NCBI GenBank assembly: GCA_027924645.1
Contig: BSBN01000254.1
Span: forward strand, 14,330,501-14,394,500
Direction: 5' to 3'
Length of the DNA: 64,000 bases
Origin: Cunninghamia lanceolata
Taxonomy: Eukaryota; Streptophyta; Pinopsida; Cupressales; Cupressaceae
The stretch's first letter is position 1. Every line of letters starts with the position of its first letter. This document shows positions 11,778 through 24,800 of the stretch, piece after piece. Below the pieces are notes generated by a model. The model was not told the origin of the DNA. It did no database searches and saw only the letters and a program-made list of their open reading frames with translations. The position numbers and the translations under genes were made by a program.

Positions 11778-13950
11778 ATGGCCCTGTTCGACCATTTTGA
11801 TGATGCTATGCGGGCTTGACTGGCTAGGTTGGGGCTTCTGACAGTGGCGTCGATGCCCATGTTATGAGCTTATTGAGATCTGACAACAATAGTTGTGGAG
11901 CTGTACCACTCAGAGACCTGCAACTTTCTATTGCCAACTGGAGAGATCACGATCACCCTTGAGGATGTTTATCACATCCTCAAGCTACCTATTCAAGGTC
12001 GACGTGTTAGATATGACACGAGGAGGGGGCAGAGTGCCTTGATCAGAGTGTTTGGAGAGGACCACATTGTTCTCTTAGCGGATAGGAGAGAGATGAGCTA
12101 TGAGGGGACACTGGCTACGAGTGCAAATCCCTTTGCGTTATTCCTATGTGCTTTGATTGATGGTGTGGTTATGCCAGATAGGCGAGGTAGGGCTTTCCCA
12201 GTTGACTGGGGTGAGATGATCGAGGGTATGGTGAGGCATGAGACTATGTATGCCTGGGGGCCTATGATGCTAGGGAAGCTATATCACAAGATGCACATAG
12301 TTGCTTATCTTCATGATTCAGCGTTGTCAGCTAGGGTGATTCTGCTGCATGTGTGCATCTGGGAGCACATCACAGTTACACAGCTGACATGTGGTTACTA
12401 TCGCCGTTCGTTCGAGGCGTTTGTGTTTTTATATCGAGATGCAGAGTATACTTGCACTGGGCATGTCTATTACTGGAGGTGGATGTTAGATGATGTTATT
12501 TGGGTTACCTAGCATCCTTACATCAGAGTAGAGCCATGGCCTGACGATGATATTCATATGCCTTTTACATTTCAGCAGTGATATCTGATAGGTCGAGGAG
12601 ATCACACTATAGATATGTATCTTCACTCATAGGTTATGTGGCAGTTTGGGTTCAGGCAGGACACACCACAGTAGATGGTCATTTTTGCTCAGACTCCCCG
12701 AGATGTGCCCTTCTGGCCTGCAGCTATACAGCCACAAGTTTCTTGGGATGATTTTGTAGCTCTATGACTAGTATAGTGGGATTGGAGGAGCACAGTGAGG
12801 GATGCAAGCACTACCCCTACATATGATATATGGTGGCAGATGTGGCAGCTGACTCAGTTTATGGACTCGGTCGAGGCAGTTCCTGTGGAGGAGGCAGTGG
12901 GGTTAGATGATGATGGTTCAGATGACAGTGGGTATGATGACTCTAATCGAGATGATTCCCTAGAGGAGGGGGAGGAGATCATCAGCGATGATCTCGTGGA
13001 GGTTGGAGTAGATGGAGAGGAGAGGTTAGTTGGTTGGAATGGTCAGCCGATGGATGTGCTGGAGGTTGTGGCAGTAGGTACCTGTACAGTAGGTGCCTAT
13101 TGAGCAGGTGCAGATGAGAGTGGGGCGATAGCAGAGAGGACCTCGGTGGCGTGGGGGACAGCTAAGGGTGGATAGGGGTGATCTACCCCACCATAGGTAG
13201 CGCAACAGTAGTAGGAGGAGGTAGGCCCCTTAAAGACAGCTGGAGAGACAGAGGTTTAGAGGCTCACACCTTGTCGGCAACCTTGGGGGGATGAGGAGGA
13301 GATGGAGACCCTGCGAGCACAAGTGGCCAGCCTAGAGGAGGCACTAGAGAGTCGTGATGCAGAGTTGGTTCAGTTGTGGGGGGCATTGGCCTTATTGGAT
13401 GGGTCAGATGGATAGGTGGCTGCATTGCAGGCACAGTTAGCCCAAGCATAGGGGGATATTAAGGTTTTGACCAGGGAGCGGGATGCAGCGCTTTTGAGAG
13501 CACAGCAAGTAGAGACTGCTTTGCAGACTTTTGCTGCTGGTATGGCCCTAGTGTTGACAGTGATGCAAACTCAGTTGTCCCAGGCATAGGCACAGTCATA
13601 CCAGTTACAGGGACAACTGACTCAGGTTCAGGGGGATTTGACAGAGGCCAGAGCGCGGTTGGAGTATTATTGGGCCCTCTATTATGTGGCAGTCCCAGCA
13701 GAGTAGCATGCCCCGAGTTTCAGTCAAGTCAGTGGATTAAGGGCATCCAGGTCTCATAGGTCTAGATCTATGCACTCTATCCAATAGATGATGCCTCCTC
13801 CCTTGTATGTGCCCTAGCAGGTTCCATAGGTACAGGTACAGATGCAGCCATAGCCACCGCCACAGGTAGGACCACAGCCACAGACAGGGACACAACCACC
13901 AATAGGATTAGGATCCCCCACCCATTCAGATAGAGGGTCCTCCATGTGAT
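11778..13950 (+). pseudogene. Antisense extra ORF of the Tat element: plant mobile domain (PMD) protein
   Basis: It reads opposite to gag-pol. The ATG at 11778 is in frame with the PMD core. Recognisable core parts are FLLPTGEITITLEDVYHIL-K, the LPIQG turn, then long helices with MVRHETMYAW and SARVILLHVCIWEHI. After the core (to about 12780) come an acidic segment (DDDGSDDSGYDDSNRDDSLE, 12918-12977), an Arg/Gly/Gln-rich stretch, a coiled coil (METLRAQVASLEEALESRD from 13302) and a Gln/Pro-rich tail. Most stops are TAG where CAG (Gln) would fit. Probable frameshifts lie near 13080 and 13280. PMD proteins are plant nuclear proteins linked to silencing of transposons, and PMD ORFs are known from Tat gypsy elements. 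The role inside the element is not established. Confidence 0.75.
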
Positions 13951-15147
13951 ATTGTATCATTGTAGCCCTTAGAGGCATTGTGTTAGGATTTTATATTTTT
14001 TTATGTCTATATGAGTGATGTACATTTTTTGCGATGATATATGATGTGATGGAGATTTTTGATGGCTTATGTGTTTTCTTATGATGCTCTATTATGATTA
14101 TGATGATGCCTATGTTTATGGATGTAATGTGCTTTATGGATTTATATTCTATGGATGTACTTGTGATGGATGCAGTGATGGTTTACTTATGTTGATATAT
14201 GCATGGTTTGTGATCTATGGACTATATGATATGCAATGCAAACAAACATTTATTATGGATGCAAAAATGTAAATGGGAATGTATGTTTATCTAAATAAAC
14301 ACATGTTATGTATGAATATGCAGCTAGATGATTTATAAAATGTAGCTAGATGGTTATGTTTGTGATGATGTAATGTAACTAAATGTGTTATGAGATGATG
14401 CAATGTGATGATACAAATTTAAAATGCACCTATGTGATGACAAACTTAAATGAGTATGATATGATTTGGAATGTTTTTGTATAATGTCTACTCTAGGTGT
14501 CGTCCGCTACTTACCATGATATAATGAGATCAAGGTAGCTTTGGAGATGACTTAGAGTGAGACAAAAAGATGAAAATCAATAATAAAAAAAGACCAACAA
14601 AAATATACAAATAGCCTTTGTGTACTCTTGCCAAGAGACATGTTGATAGGATGATAGATTTTTGTCCATTGTGGGAAAGATATATCCTAGGACGCAGATC
14701 AGTTGGATTTGATTGGGGGATTTTCAAAAGGTGAGCAAAAGGAAAATTTGACCATGTGTAAAATTATAGTTGGTATGTTGATTGATGATTTTTTGCGCTA
14801 GGGACCATGTTTCAAGTGTATATGTAGCATGTGTATCATTTATTAGATCTAGAAAGCTCAGTGAATGGGGACCATCCAAACAGGTTGGATGGGTGCATCT
14901 TATGTACCTAAGTACTGGAAATGTCCTTCATATTCTAGACTACCTACATATCCTGTATCCACAGGATCAAGGTATTTTCAAGATGCGGGCGAAATGAATA
15001 TGTAGTTCTGGCATGACTTGATGATGTGGGATTCGTTTGGGATGGGTGTGATGGTGGGATTTGATGTATGTTTTGATGATTGTGTTTTGTAGTGAGATTG
15101 ATGTATGGGGTGATTGTTTTAGATTTTCTGTGTTTTTCTATTGTTTT
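13951..15147. other. AT-rich Tat 3' region without a recognised gene
   Basis: The stretch is rich in TATGATG and TTTATGGATG words between about 14020 and 14480, with no ORF that looks conserved. It may be the untranslated tail of the antisense PMD ORF. Confidence 0.5.
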
Positions 15148-15262
15148 TGGATTTTCTGATTTTGTGTTGTTTTTTGGATTTTTTGATTTTGTGTTGTTTT
15201 TTGGATTTTTTGATTTTGTGTTGTTTTTTGGATTTTTTGATTTTGTGTTATTTTTTTTATTT
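15148..15262. repeat. 27-bp minisatellite, about four copies
   Basis: The unit is GATTTTGTGTTG followed by six T, GG and A plus six T. Consecutive copies are almost identical and the last one is degraded (GTTATTTTT). Its T-rich composition resembles the T-run at 34450-34505, on the other side of the DNA transposon. Confidence 0.85.
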
Positions 15263-15504
15263 TTTGATTTTCAGCTGTATAGAGGGGAGCTTACAAGGAT
15301 CCTCGTTCCATGGATAAGGCTTTGGGATGGATGGTGTGGGACGAGTGATAGCACTCGATGTGTCTCAACTCCAAGCCATGGGATGTGTGCGATATGGAGT
15401 GGTGTGATGGAAAGAGGATTTATTAGATGGTAACACCAGCCACTACACATGGCGCCTGAAATAGGTTTTCACCATGGTACCTATCCAAGGTGTCACCGAA
15501 GTGA

Positions 15505-15508
15505 TTTT
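15505..15508. repeat. Probable target-site duplication TTTT (left)
   Basis: TTTT precedes the GGGTAA end of the DNA transposon, and TTTT follows the other end at 34415-34418. The word is low complexity, so the support is moderate. Confidence 0.5.
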
Positions 15509-15540
15509 GGGTAAGTGCAAGAAGATGGGGGGCCAAAAAG
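15509..15540 (+). repeat. Terminal inverted repeat, left end
   Basis: It starts GGGTAAGTGCAAG and continues through AAGATGGGGGGCC and AAAAAG. It matches the reverse complement of 34384-34414 with about 28 of 31 positions identical by eye. Confidence 0.7.
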
Positions 15541-16388
15541 GGTCTTAAGTGGCCACTTTTTTTCTGAAATCAGGAAATACTGGCCTTGGATGAGAAATTG
15601 AGCATAGTTACACTCAAAATTTGGAGATGCAACCAAAACAATGTTCATAGTGCTCCGAGTCTACTTTCTAAACTACTATTTTGTTTTGAAAATGGCATAG
15701 ATTAAGGGGTTCAAAAGAGGGAGCCACAGAAATTGGTGTTGTTTCTGTCAAAAAAACATAACATAGCATGTTTTGTGGCTCCCTCAAAAGGTCAACTTTT
15801 TTTTGGTATTTTTAAAATCGCTTTGGTGAGAAATTATCTAATAGCATGTAGTTTATGCCCAATTTTTATGATAATTTTTTGATGAATATTTGATTTTTTA
15901 CTAATTTTTAAAGTGGACACATCCTAAAAAATAGAATATTGGCCGTGCTACCCCTATAAATTTTGAAAACTAATTGAAAATCATTTTTTTTTTAATATTT
16001 GTAGAATGGAGTCTACTTTCTAAATATGTAATTTTTTTGAAATTTGAATGAATAGTTATTTTACAATGAAAAAAAGACCAAACAGTGGGTTTTGCCTAAA
16101 AACGGACACACAAACAAAAGAAATTAAAGATGAAAGGCTTAACATTGTTAAAATGTGAAAAAAATCATATCGTCAAATAGCTAAGAGAAAGCCTAACATT
16201 AGCCATGTGTTGATTTGTTCAACCTTGAAACACGTGCAAATCTGAGGGTTAGCACGAACGAAATTATGTGAAATTTTGAAGAATATAGAAAAACACGTCT
16301 GTGACTGTTCATAAGGCACTCCAAGCCTTTGGGTTGGAAATCCAAAGCAAATACCAAGCCCAAGGCTTGGGATTCCCTAAGCAAGAAA
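15541..16388. other. Left inner flank of the DNA transposon, no gene seen
   Basis: AT-rich DNA with A- and T-runs. An imperfect inverted repeat of CCAAGCC...GGCTTGG type lies at about 16318-16376, shortly before the GCGC palindromes. A comparable GGCT...AGCC inverted repeat occurs at the right end (34261-34302). Confidence 0.5.
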
Positions 16389-16510
16389 TAATGTACTCGC
16401 ATTATAACGCGCTCACGTTATGTTTTGCCTTGCATTTTTCTTTCCCGCAAGTCTGTCTTTTGTAATGTTTTACATAACGCGAGTGCATTATAACGTGCTC
16501 GCGTTATGTC
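16389..16510. repeat. Subterminal GCGC-rich palindromes, left
   Basis: Two copies of a near-palindrome occur. At 16473-16508 the arms are CATAACGCGAG and CTCGCGTTATG around a TTATAA centre. At about 16389-16422 there is a shorter, mutated copy (TACTCGCATTATAACGCG then CTCACGTTATG). The same motif is near the right end (34226-34352) and once at 21069-21106. Its place just inside both ends fits a transposase-binding or hairpin-forming subterminal repeat (inference). Confidence 0.8.
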
Positions 16511-16545
16511 CCACTCAAATGTTTTTACGTTCAAGGCTATTAATC

Positions 16546-18168
16546 ATGAGGGTTAAGGGATAAGGGATAGAGTTGGAGGGTTTAGGGATAAGGGATTAGC
16601 ATTTAAGGTATAGTATCGAGCCCGTTGAGGGTCTAGGAATAGGGATAGCGTTTAAGGTTTAGGGATGAGGGATGACAGATTACGGTTGAGGGTTTAGGGT
16701 TTGGGATAGGGTTGAGGGTCGAGGGATCAAAGTTAAGGGTTGAGGGATTAGGGTTTGACATTGAGGGTTGAGGGTTGAGGTTCAAGGGTCAAGGGTTTAG
16801 GGATAGGGTTTAGGGTCGAGGGATTAGGGTTAAAGTAGAGTGTGGAGGGTGTAAGGATTAGGGATAGGGTTGGAGGGTTTAGGGATAAGGGATTAGGGTT
16901 TAAGGTATAGTATCAAGTCTGTTGAGGGTTTAGGAATAGGGATAGCATTTAGGGATTAGGGATGAGGGATTATAGTTGAGGGATGATGGATTAGGGTTGA
17001 GGGTTGAGGGATTAGGGTTTAGGGATAAGGTTTAGGGTTGAGGGTTTAGGATTAGGGTTTAGGGTTGACAGATTAGCATTTAATGTCGAGGTTAGGGTTA
17101 GAGTGTTGAGGGTAGAGGGATTAGGGATAGGGTTTAGGGTTGAAGGTTTAAGGATTGAGGGTTGAGGCTTTAGGGATGAGGGTTTAAGGCTTAAGATATA
17201 GTGTCAAATGTTGAGGGTGTAGGGATAGGGTTTAAGTTTTAAGGGTTAAGGGTTGAGGGATAGGGATTAGGGTTTAAGGTATAGTGTTGAGGGTCGAGGG
17301 ATCAGAATTAAGGGTTGAGGGATTAGGGTTTGAAGTTAAGGGTTGACGGTTGAGGTTTGAGGGTCAAGGGTTTAGGGATAGGGTTGAGGGTCGAGGAATT
17401 AGGGTTAAAGTAGAGTGTGGAGGGTATAAGGATTAGGGATAGGGTTGGAGGGTTTAGGGATAAGGGATTAGGGTTTAAGGTATAGTATCGATTCTGTTGA
17501 GGGTGTAGGAATAGGGATAGCATTTAGGGTTTAGGGATGAGGGATTAGAGTTGAGGGATGACAGATTAGGGTTGAGGGTTGAGGGATTAGGGTTGAGGGC
17601 TGAGGGATTAGGGTTTAAGGTATAGTGTTGAGGGTTTAGGGATAGGGTTTAGGGTTGAGGGATTAGGATTTGACATTGAGGGTTGAGGGTTTAGGGTTTA
17701 GGGTTTAGGGTTTAGGGTTAGGGTTGAGAGATGAGGGATCAGAGTCAAGGGTTGAGGGAATAGGGTTTGACATCGAGGGTTGAGGGTTGAGGCTCGAGGG
17801 TCAAGGGTTTAGGGATAGGGTTGAGGTTGAAGGGATTAGGGTTAGAGTAGAGTGTGGAGGGTGTAAGGATAAGGGATAGGGTTGGAGGGTTTAGGGATAA
17901 GGGATTAGAGTTTAAGGTATAGTATCAAGTTTGTTGAGGGTTTAGGAATAGGGATAGCATTTAGGGTTTAGGGATGAGGGATTAGAGTTGAGGGATGAGG
18001 GATTAGGGTTGAGGGTTGAGGGATTAGGGTTTAGGGATAAGGTTTAGGGTTGAGGGTTGAGGGATTAGGGTTAAAGGTATAGTGTTGAGGGTTGATGGTT
18101 TAGGGATAGGGTTTAGGTTTGAGGGATTAGGGTTTAGGGTTGATGAATTAGGGTTTAATGTTGAGAGT

Positions 18169-18200
<32 letters not shown>

Positions 18201-18990
18201 GTTGAGGGATAGGGTTAATTGTCAAGGGATTAGGGTTAAATAAGAGTGTCGAGGGTAGAGGGATTAGGGTTTAAGGTATAGTATCGAGCCTATTGAGGGT
18301 CTAGGAATAGGGATAGCGTTTAGGGTTTAAGAATGAGGGATTAGAGTTGAGGGATGATGGATGACAGATTAGGGTTGAGGGTTGAGGGATTTGGGTTTAG
18401 TGACAAGGTTTAGGGTTAGGGTTGATGGATTAGGGTTTAAGGTATAGTGTTGAGGGTTTAGGGATAGGGTTTAGGGTTGAGGGATTAGAGTGAAGGGTTG
18501 AGGGATTAGAATTTGACGTTGAGGGTTTAGGGTTTAGGAATAGGGTTGAAGGTTGAGGGATTAGAGTTAAGGGTTGAGGGATTAGGGTTTGATGTTGAGG
18601 GTTGAGGGTTGAGGTTCGAGGGTCAAGGCTTTAGGGATAGGGTTGAGGGTCAAGGAATTAGGGTTAAAGTAGAGTGTGGAGGGTATAAGGATTAGGGATA
18701 GGGTTGGAGGGTTTAGGGATAAGGGATTAGAGTTTAAGGTATAGTATCGAGTCTATTGAGGGTTTAGGAATAGGGATAGCATTTAGGGTTTAGGGATGAG
18801 GGACTAGAGTTGAGGGATGAGGGATTAGGGTTGAGGGTTGAGGGATTAGGGTTTAGGGATAAGGTTTAGGGTTGAGGGTTGAGGGATTAGGGTTTAAGGT
18901 ATAGTGTTGAGGGTTGATGGTTTAGGGATAGGGTTTAGGTTTGAGGGATTAGGGTTTAGGGTTGATGAATTAGGGTTTAATGTTGAGAGT

Positions 18991-19022
<32 letters not shown>

Positions 19023-20938
19023 GTTGAGGGATAGGGTTAATGGTCAAGGGATTAGGGTTAAATAAGAGTGTCGAGGGTAGAGGCATTAGGGTTTAAGGTA
19101 TAGTATCGAGCCTATTGAGGGTCTAGGAATAGGGATAGCGTTTAGGGTTTAAGAATGAGGGATTAGAGTTGAGGGATGATGGATGACAGATTAGGGTTGA
19201 GGGTTGAGCGATTTGGGTTTAGTGACAAGGTTTAGGGTTAGGGTTGAGGGATTAGGGTTTAAGGTATAGTGTTGAGGGTTTAGGGATAGGGTTTAGGGTT
19301 GAGGGATTATAGTGAAGGGTTGAGGGATTAGAATTTGACGTTGAGGGTTTAGGGTTTAGGGTTAGGGTTGAAGGTCAAGGGATCAGAGTTAAGGGTTGAG
19401 GGATTAGGGTTTGATGTTGAGGGTTGAGGGTTGAGGTTTGAGGGTCAAGGGTTTAGGGATAGGGTTGAGGGTTAAGGAATTAGGGTTAAAGTAGAGTGTG
19501 GAGGGTATAAGGATTAGGGATAGGGTTGGAGGGTTTAGGGATAAGGGATTAGAGTTTAAGGTATAGTATCGAGTCTATTGAGGGTTTAGGAATAGAGATA
19601 GCATTTAGGGTTTAGGGATGAGGGATTAGAGTTGAGGGATGATGGATTAGGGTTGAGGGTTGAGGGATTAGGGTTTAGGGATAAGGTTTACGGTTGAGGG
19701 ATTAGGGTTTAAGGTATAGTGATGAGGGTTGAGGGTTTAGGATTAGGGTTTAGGGTTGACGGATTAGCATTTAATGTCAAGGTTAGGGTTAGAGTGTCGA
19801 GGGTAGAGGGATTAGGGATAGGGTTTAGGGTTGAAGGTTTAAGGATTAAGGGTTGAGGCTTTAGGGATGAGGGTTTAAGGCTTAAGATATAGTGTCAAGT
19901 GTTGAGGGTGTAGGGATAGGGTTTAAGTTTTAAGGGTTAAGGGTTGAGGGATAGGGATTAGGGTTTAAGGTATAGTATCGAGTCTGTTGAGGGTGTAGGA
20001 TTAGGGATAGCATTTAGGGATTAGGGATAGGGTTGGAGGGTTTAGGGATAAGGGATTAGGGTTTAAGGTATAGTATCGATTCTATTGAGGGTGTAGGAAT
20101 AGGGATAGCATTTAGGGTTTAGGGATGAGGGATTAGAGTTGAGGGATGACGGATTAGGGTTGAGGGTTGAGGGATTAGGGTTTAGGGATAAAGTTTAGGG
20201 TTGAGGGCTGAGGGATTAGTGTTTAATGTATAGTGTTGAGGGTTTAGGGTTGCGGGATTAGAGTGAAGGGTTGAGGGATTAGGATTTGATGTTGAGGGTT
20301 GAGGGTTTAGGGTTAGGGTTGAGAGATGAGGGATTAGAGTTAAGGGTTGAGGGATTAGGGTTTGATGTCGAGGGTTGAGGGTTGAGGTTCAAGGGTTAAG
20401 GGTTTAGGGATAGGGTTGAGGTTGAAGGGATTAGGGTTTAAGGTATAGTGTTGAGGGTTGATGGATCAGAGTTAAGGGTTGAGGGATTAGGGTTGAGGGT
20501 TGTAAGGATTAGGGACAGGGTTGGAGGGTTTAGGGAAAAGGGATTAGAGTTTAAGGTATAGTATCGAGTCTATTGAGGGTGTAGGATTAGGGATAGCATT
20601 TAGGGTTTAGGGATGAGGGATTAGAGTTGAGGGATGACGGATTAGGGTTGAGGGATTAGGATTTGATGTTGAGGGATGACGGATTAGGGTTGAGGGATTA
20701 GGATTTGATGTTAAGGGTTGAGGTTTTAGGGATAGGGTTGAGGGTTTAGGGATAGGGTTGAGGGTTGAGGGATTAGGATTTGACGTTGAGGGTTGAGGGT
20801 TTAGGGATAGGTTGAGGGTTGAGGGATTAGGATTTGACATTGAGGGTTGAGGGATTAGGATTTGACATTGAGGGTTGAGGGTCGAGGGATCAGAGTTGAG
20901 GGTTTAGGGATTAGGGTTTGACGTTGAGGGTTGAGGGC
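16546..20938 (+). repeat. Telomere-like degenerate satellite with 822-bp higher-order period
   Basis: About 4.4 kb consist of 6-8-base G-rich words: TTTAGGG (the plant telomere unit), TTGAGGG, ATTAGGG, GATAGGG. The array is not a clean telomere. The phrase AAGGTATAGTATC marks larger repeats, and its positions 17914, 18736 and 19558 are exactly 822 bp apart. A second phase, 18273 and 19095, is also 822 apart. The G-rich strand is the plus strand throughout. Apparent ORFs inside are by-products of the repeat. Confidence 0.9.
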
Positions 20939-21848
20939 ATTTTCTATCACGAACTTGATTATGAGGGCTTGCCCCTTCATTGTTATGCCTATCATATGGT
21001 GAAGCATCTGGCAAGCCCTTGCAAGAAAAAGATGTGATCAATGCAAAGGATGTGATGAATCTATAGCAGGACAAAATGTGAGCACGTTGTAACGCGCTCG
21101 CGTTTTGTATTTCTATTGAAACGGTAAAAAAGTGGTTACCCCCATGATCCAGGCCCACATGTTCTATTTTCTTACTGATTCTGCGCGTGCTCTGACAAAA
21201 AAGAAGTGCTTTCATGCTATTGCAAAGTTCACATGCACATTTGACACATTGTACCACCTTTGCATGATCTTTCCACCACCTTTTCTGCTTTGCCAACTTG
21301 TGAAGGAGGAAATAACATAGTTTTCACACCAAGTTTGATATATATCTATTCAAGTTTCAATTTTTGTAGTGTTGCAATGTTAATTGTGATTCAATTTTAA
21401 GAATTTAACATTGAAAAGGAAGCAAGTGGTGAAAAAGTCAAATTGTTGAGGAGTTTGATGCAAGAAGATAAAAACACTACATAATTAGGTACTCTCTCCA
21501 TTCAAATCTTCATTTTTTAGGTATGTCAAGTCTTTACATGCATGTTCTTTACATTTTCCTTATTTTGGATTGAATTACTTTATCATGATTTATCATACAT
21601 GTTTAAAATAGACACATTCCCAATCAAGAAAGCAACCTACAATCTCACATGATGCCATATATATTTTCTACACTTGGGCTCTTTAATAATTATGTGTAAT
21701 AAACAAACCTTAGTTCATACCATGATGTCAAACTATACAAGAATAAATCCTTACAACATAAAAAAAATACAATCCCACTATTATCATGTATTCATTTCTT
21801 AGGAACTAATATTGGTCTCTTTATCATGCTACAGACAAATTCTCTGTC
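20939..21848. other. Region upstream of the transposase-like gene
   Basis: This spans the satellite edge to the likely transposase start. It contains one more GCGC-type palindrome arm (21069-21106, GTGAGCACG then GTAACGCGCTCGCG). No ORF here looks conserved; the antisense frame at 20904-21296 runs into the satellite. It presumably holds the promoter of the gene at 21849. Confidence 0.5.
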
Positions 21849-24800
21849 ATGCCGAGGAAACGATCAAGAATTAAACCAACACAGGAAGAGATAGAAGCTA
21901 AGAATGCAAAGAAAGCAATGGCTATGAGGGAACTTCGTGAGAAGAGGAAATTGACACGATAAATGAAGACATACCAATTGAAGAGGAACCACAACCATCA
22001 CAAAGAGATATGGTATTGGCGGCACAAAGAGAACGAATGCAAAAACTTCGTGGTATGAGAGATTTGAATACCATAGTTGGAGACACATCCTTTACCGCAA
22101 GTCAATATGTAGGGACACCATCTACCACATCTCAAGTTGAGAGTACATCATCACTCACATGTGATGAAGGAGGTACGCCATCGTTCCCACCTCAACCTCA
22201 AGGTATGTCATCTAATCCATCTTCAATCGAAGGTATGCCATCTAAGCCATCTCATTTAAATATTGATGAAATTCCTAATGTTGAGATGAATTTACCTAAC
22301 TTGACACCACCTAGAATTTTGCATAAAAATCCAAAGTATTTGATTGATATTGATGAGAATATTTTGTAGCCAATGGAAGGTAAGATTCCAAAAAGCACTT
22401 GTAGAAGATATGCTAATAAGATTTGGAGATTGTTCTTTGAAAAGTTAAATGAGACTGCAAGATGTCAACTATTCATTGAAATGATGTGAAGTATAAAGTA
22501 TAGGTCTATCATGAAGATTCTTGGGTTGAGAACATTAGAAGCTTCAAGTGAAAAATCTATTGTCAAGAATCTAATGAGTACGTATGAGAGTGTGGGTAAC
22601 ACCTCACGCATAAAAGATAGTAATGAAACACGGCATGTGATTACATCGACTATAGTAAGTAGTCAAATGAGGAAAGCTCATCTCATTAGAAAGACAAGTC
22701 AAGAATTGAGAATTAATAGGAAAACTTTATCAAGAGCCGTTGGAAGATGCCAAAGAATTAAGGACACTAATGCCAATGAATTATGGGCGTTCTCGGGGAG
22801 ACTACCACGAAAAGATAAACCAATTGTTGAAGCATTGAGATCACTAATTGAAGACTTTTGGAAGAATTACACAAGGGTATCTTCGAATCAAAGGGATGTG
22901 GTAAGAAGGAGAATCAGTAGTCAGAACCACGAGCCACATCCAAAGCATTTTTTGGATGAGACTCAAACACAGTTTTATGGTAAATGTCTAGAGAAGTATC
23001 CACAAATTAAAATTTGTCAAAGATATTTTGAAATGCTAAAATCTTTCTATGTTAAGATAAATCACACACACACTACTTGTTGTTGTAGATTACATATTGA
23101 ATTTTCTAACCATTTTGATGCTTGTAGGTCTATATGTTTAGATATGCATACTAACAATGATTTGCAGGGTTGTGCCTTATGTGCCCCACCAACATCTTCA
23201 AGAGACTTCATATCAAGAATTTTATGTGAAAGAGAGGAAGGTCAAATATTCTACAAGAAATTATGCTTGGATGGCACATGTCATCGTTGCGGTGGCTTGC
23301 AACATTTGCCAATATGTGAACATATGGAAATAACACATGCGGTTGGAAACGAACTAGTAGAGTTTGGCAAGTATAAAACAGTGGCATACAATACAAAAGA
23401 TGGTAAAGAAGCAAAGAGGTGTGAATTAGTTATTGAAAAGATTCCAGTGTATCAGTTTATGCCTATATTTCGTGATAGCATAGTGTATGAGTATGCAAGA
23501 CATGCCCATAGAGATCGATGGTTGGACTTGCAATTCCAGTTATGCAAGGACACATTTCTGGTTGGTAGCATTGTTTTAGTCATCGACTTTGTAGAGAACT
23601 ACAGTCTACAACCACAGCGTAAGGTGCAATCACAATATTACAACTCCACACAGGTTTCTATATTTGTGCACATCGCATTCATTCATGCGAATGATAGTAC
23701 AGAGGATGATAGAAAGATCATAAGGGAGTATAATTTCTATATTAGTGATGATCGCATGCATTCTACGGAGTTCGTGCAAGGTTGCTTTCAGGTGTTCTAC
23801 AATGATTTGGCTAGAAGGGGCATATCGTTCAATCAACATATCATATGGTTGGATAATAGTGCATCACAATTCAAGAACTCACAGAATTTCTATTGGCTGA
23901 GTAGGAGGCATAATTTTATAGGTATTCAACATATGTGGAACTTTTGTGAGGCCGGGCATGGAAAGGGGGAGCATGTATCAAAAGAGCCATAGCATGAGAA
24001 GAGTTAAAGTATAAAGACAATGCCAAGTTGACAGATGCAAAATTGATTGTTGAGTGGTGTAATGCTTCCATGGGTCCAAGTAATGAAGGTAAGTCTTTAG
24101 TTCGTAGATTTTTTTGGTTGATAGATGATACTAACATTGCACCATATGAGGATTGTTGTACACTAACAGGATCAAATGAGATGCACTCTTTTAGAAGCTC
24201 AATTGCAGGTTCATGGAGTATCCATACACGAAAGATGTCATGCTTTTGTTCTTCCTGTACAATTCAAGTCTGGGATGAGTGTGAGTCAAAGGAGTGGGTT
24301 GACGAATGGCAGTTAAGTTATCTTAGCCCACTTGACACGTATCGACCCCCGACGGCACTGGAACTAACATAGATGGAATCGTCAGTTGACTTTGACCACA
24401 TATAAGATTTAGTTCAACTAGGTAATATAGGGCACGCATATGCATCTAATTTCATCTAGTTCAACCAGGTAATGTCATCTTACTTTGTAGTGTTTTTGTA
24501 ATGTTGACTAATTTCATCTAATTTGCTACACATATCAATGTAGGGCATGTATATGCAGTTATTGCAGATGAAGATAATGAAGAGGGAATAGATTATTACT
24601 TATGTCATTGTGTTGAGGCCAAAAAAAAATTGGAGGCCCCTATTACAAATGGTGAAAACATCGACTACCCTACAGGATCAGTGGTTATTACTGGAACATG
24701 GCTTAGAAGGTACCCACATAAGAGTGTTAATATTTGGCTATTTCAGGACTTTGACATGCATCAAAAGATTCTTCATTACTCGAACCTTGTCATGGCATCC

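Noticed and set aside
17323..20840. Minus-strand ORFs rich in Asn-Pro-Ser-Thr-Leu (for example 17323-17523, 20607-20840)
   Set aside because: They are direct translations of the telomere-like repeat and have no independent support.
16546..20938. A true chromosome end (telomere)
   Set aside because: The repeat is degenerate, has an 822-bp higher-order period, and lies inside a transposon with ordinary element sequence on both sides.
20904..21296. Antisense 130-codon ORF upstream of the transposase-like gene
   Set aside because: It runs into the satellite, starts at no supported site and shows no recognisable domain.
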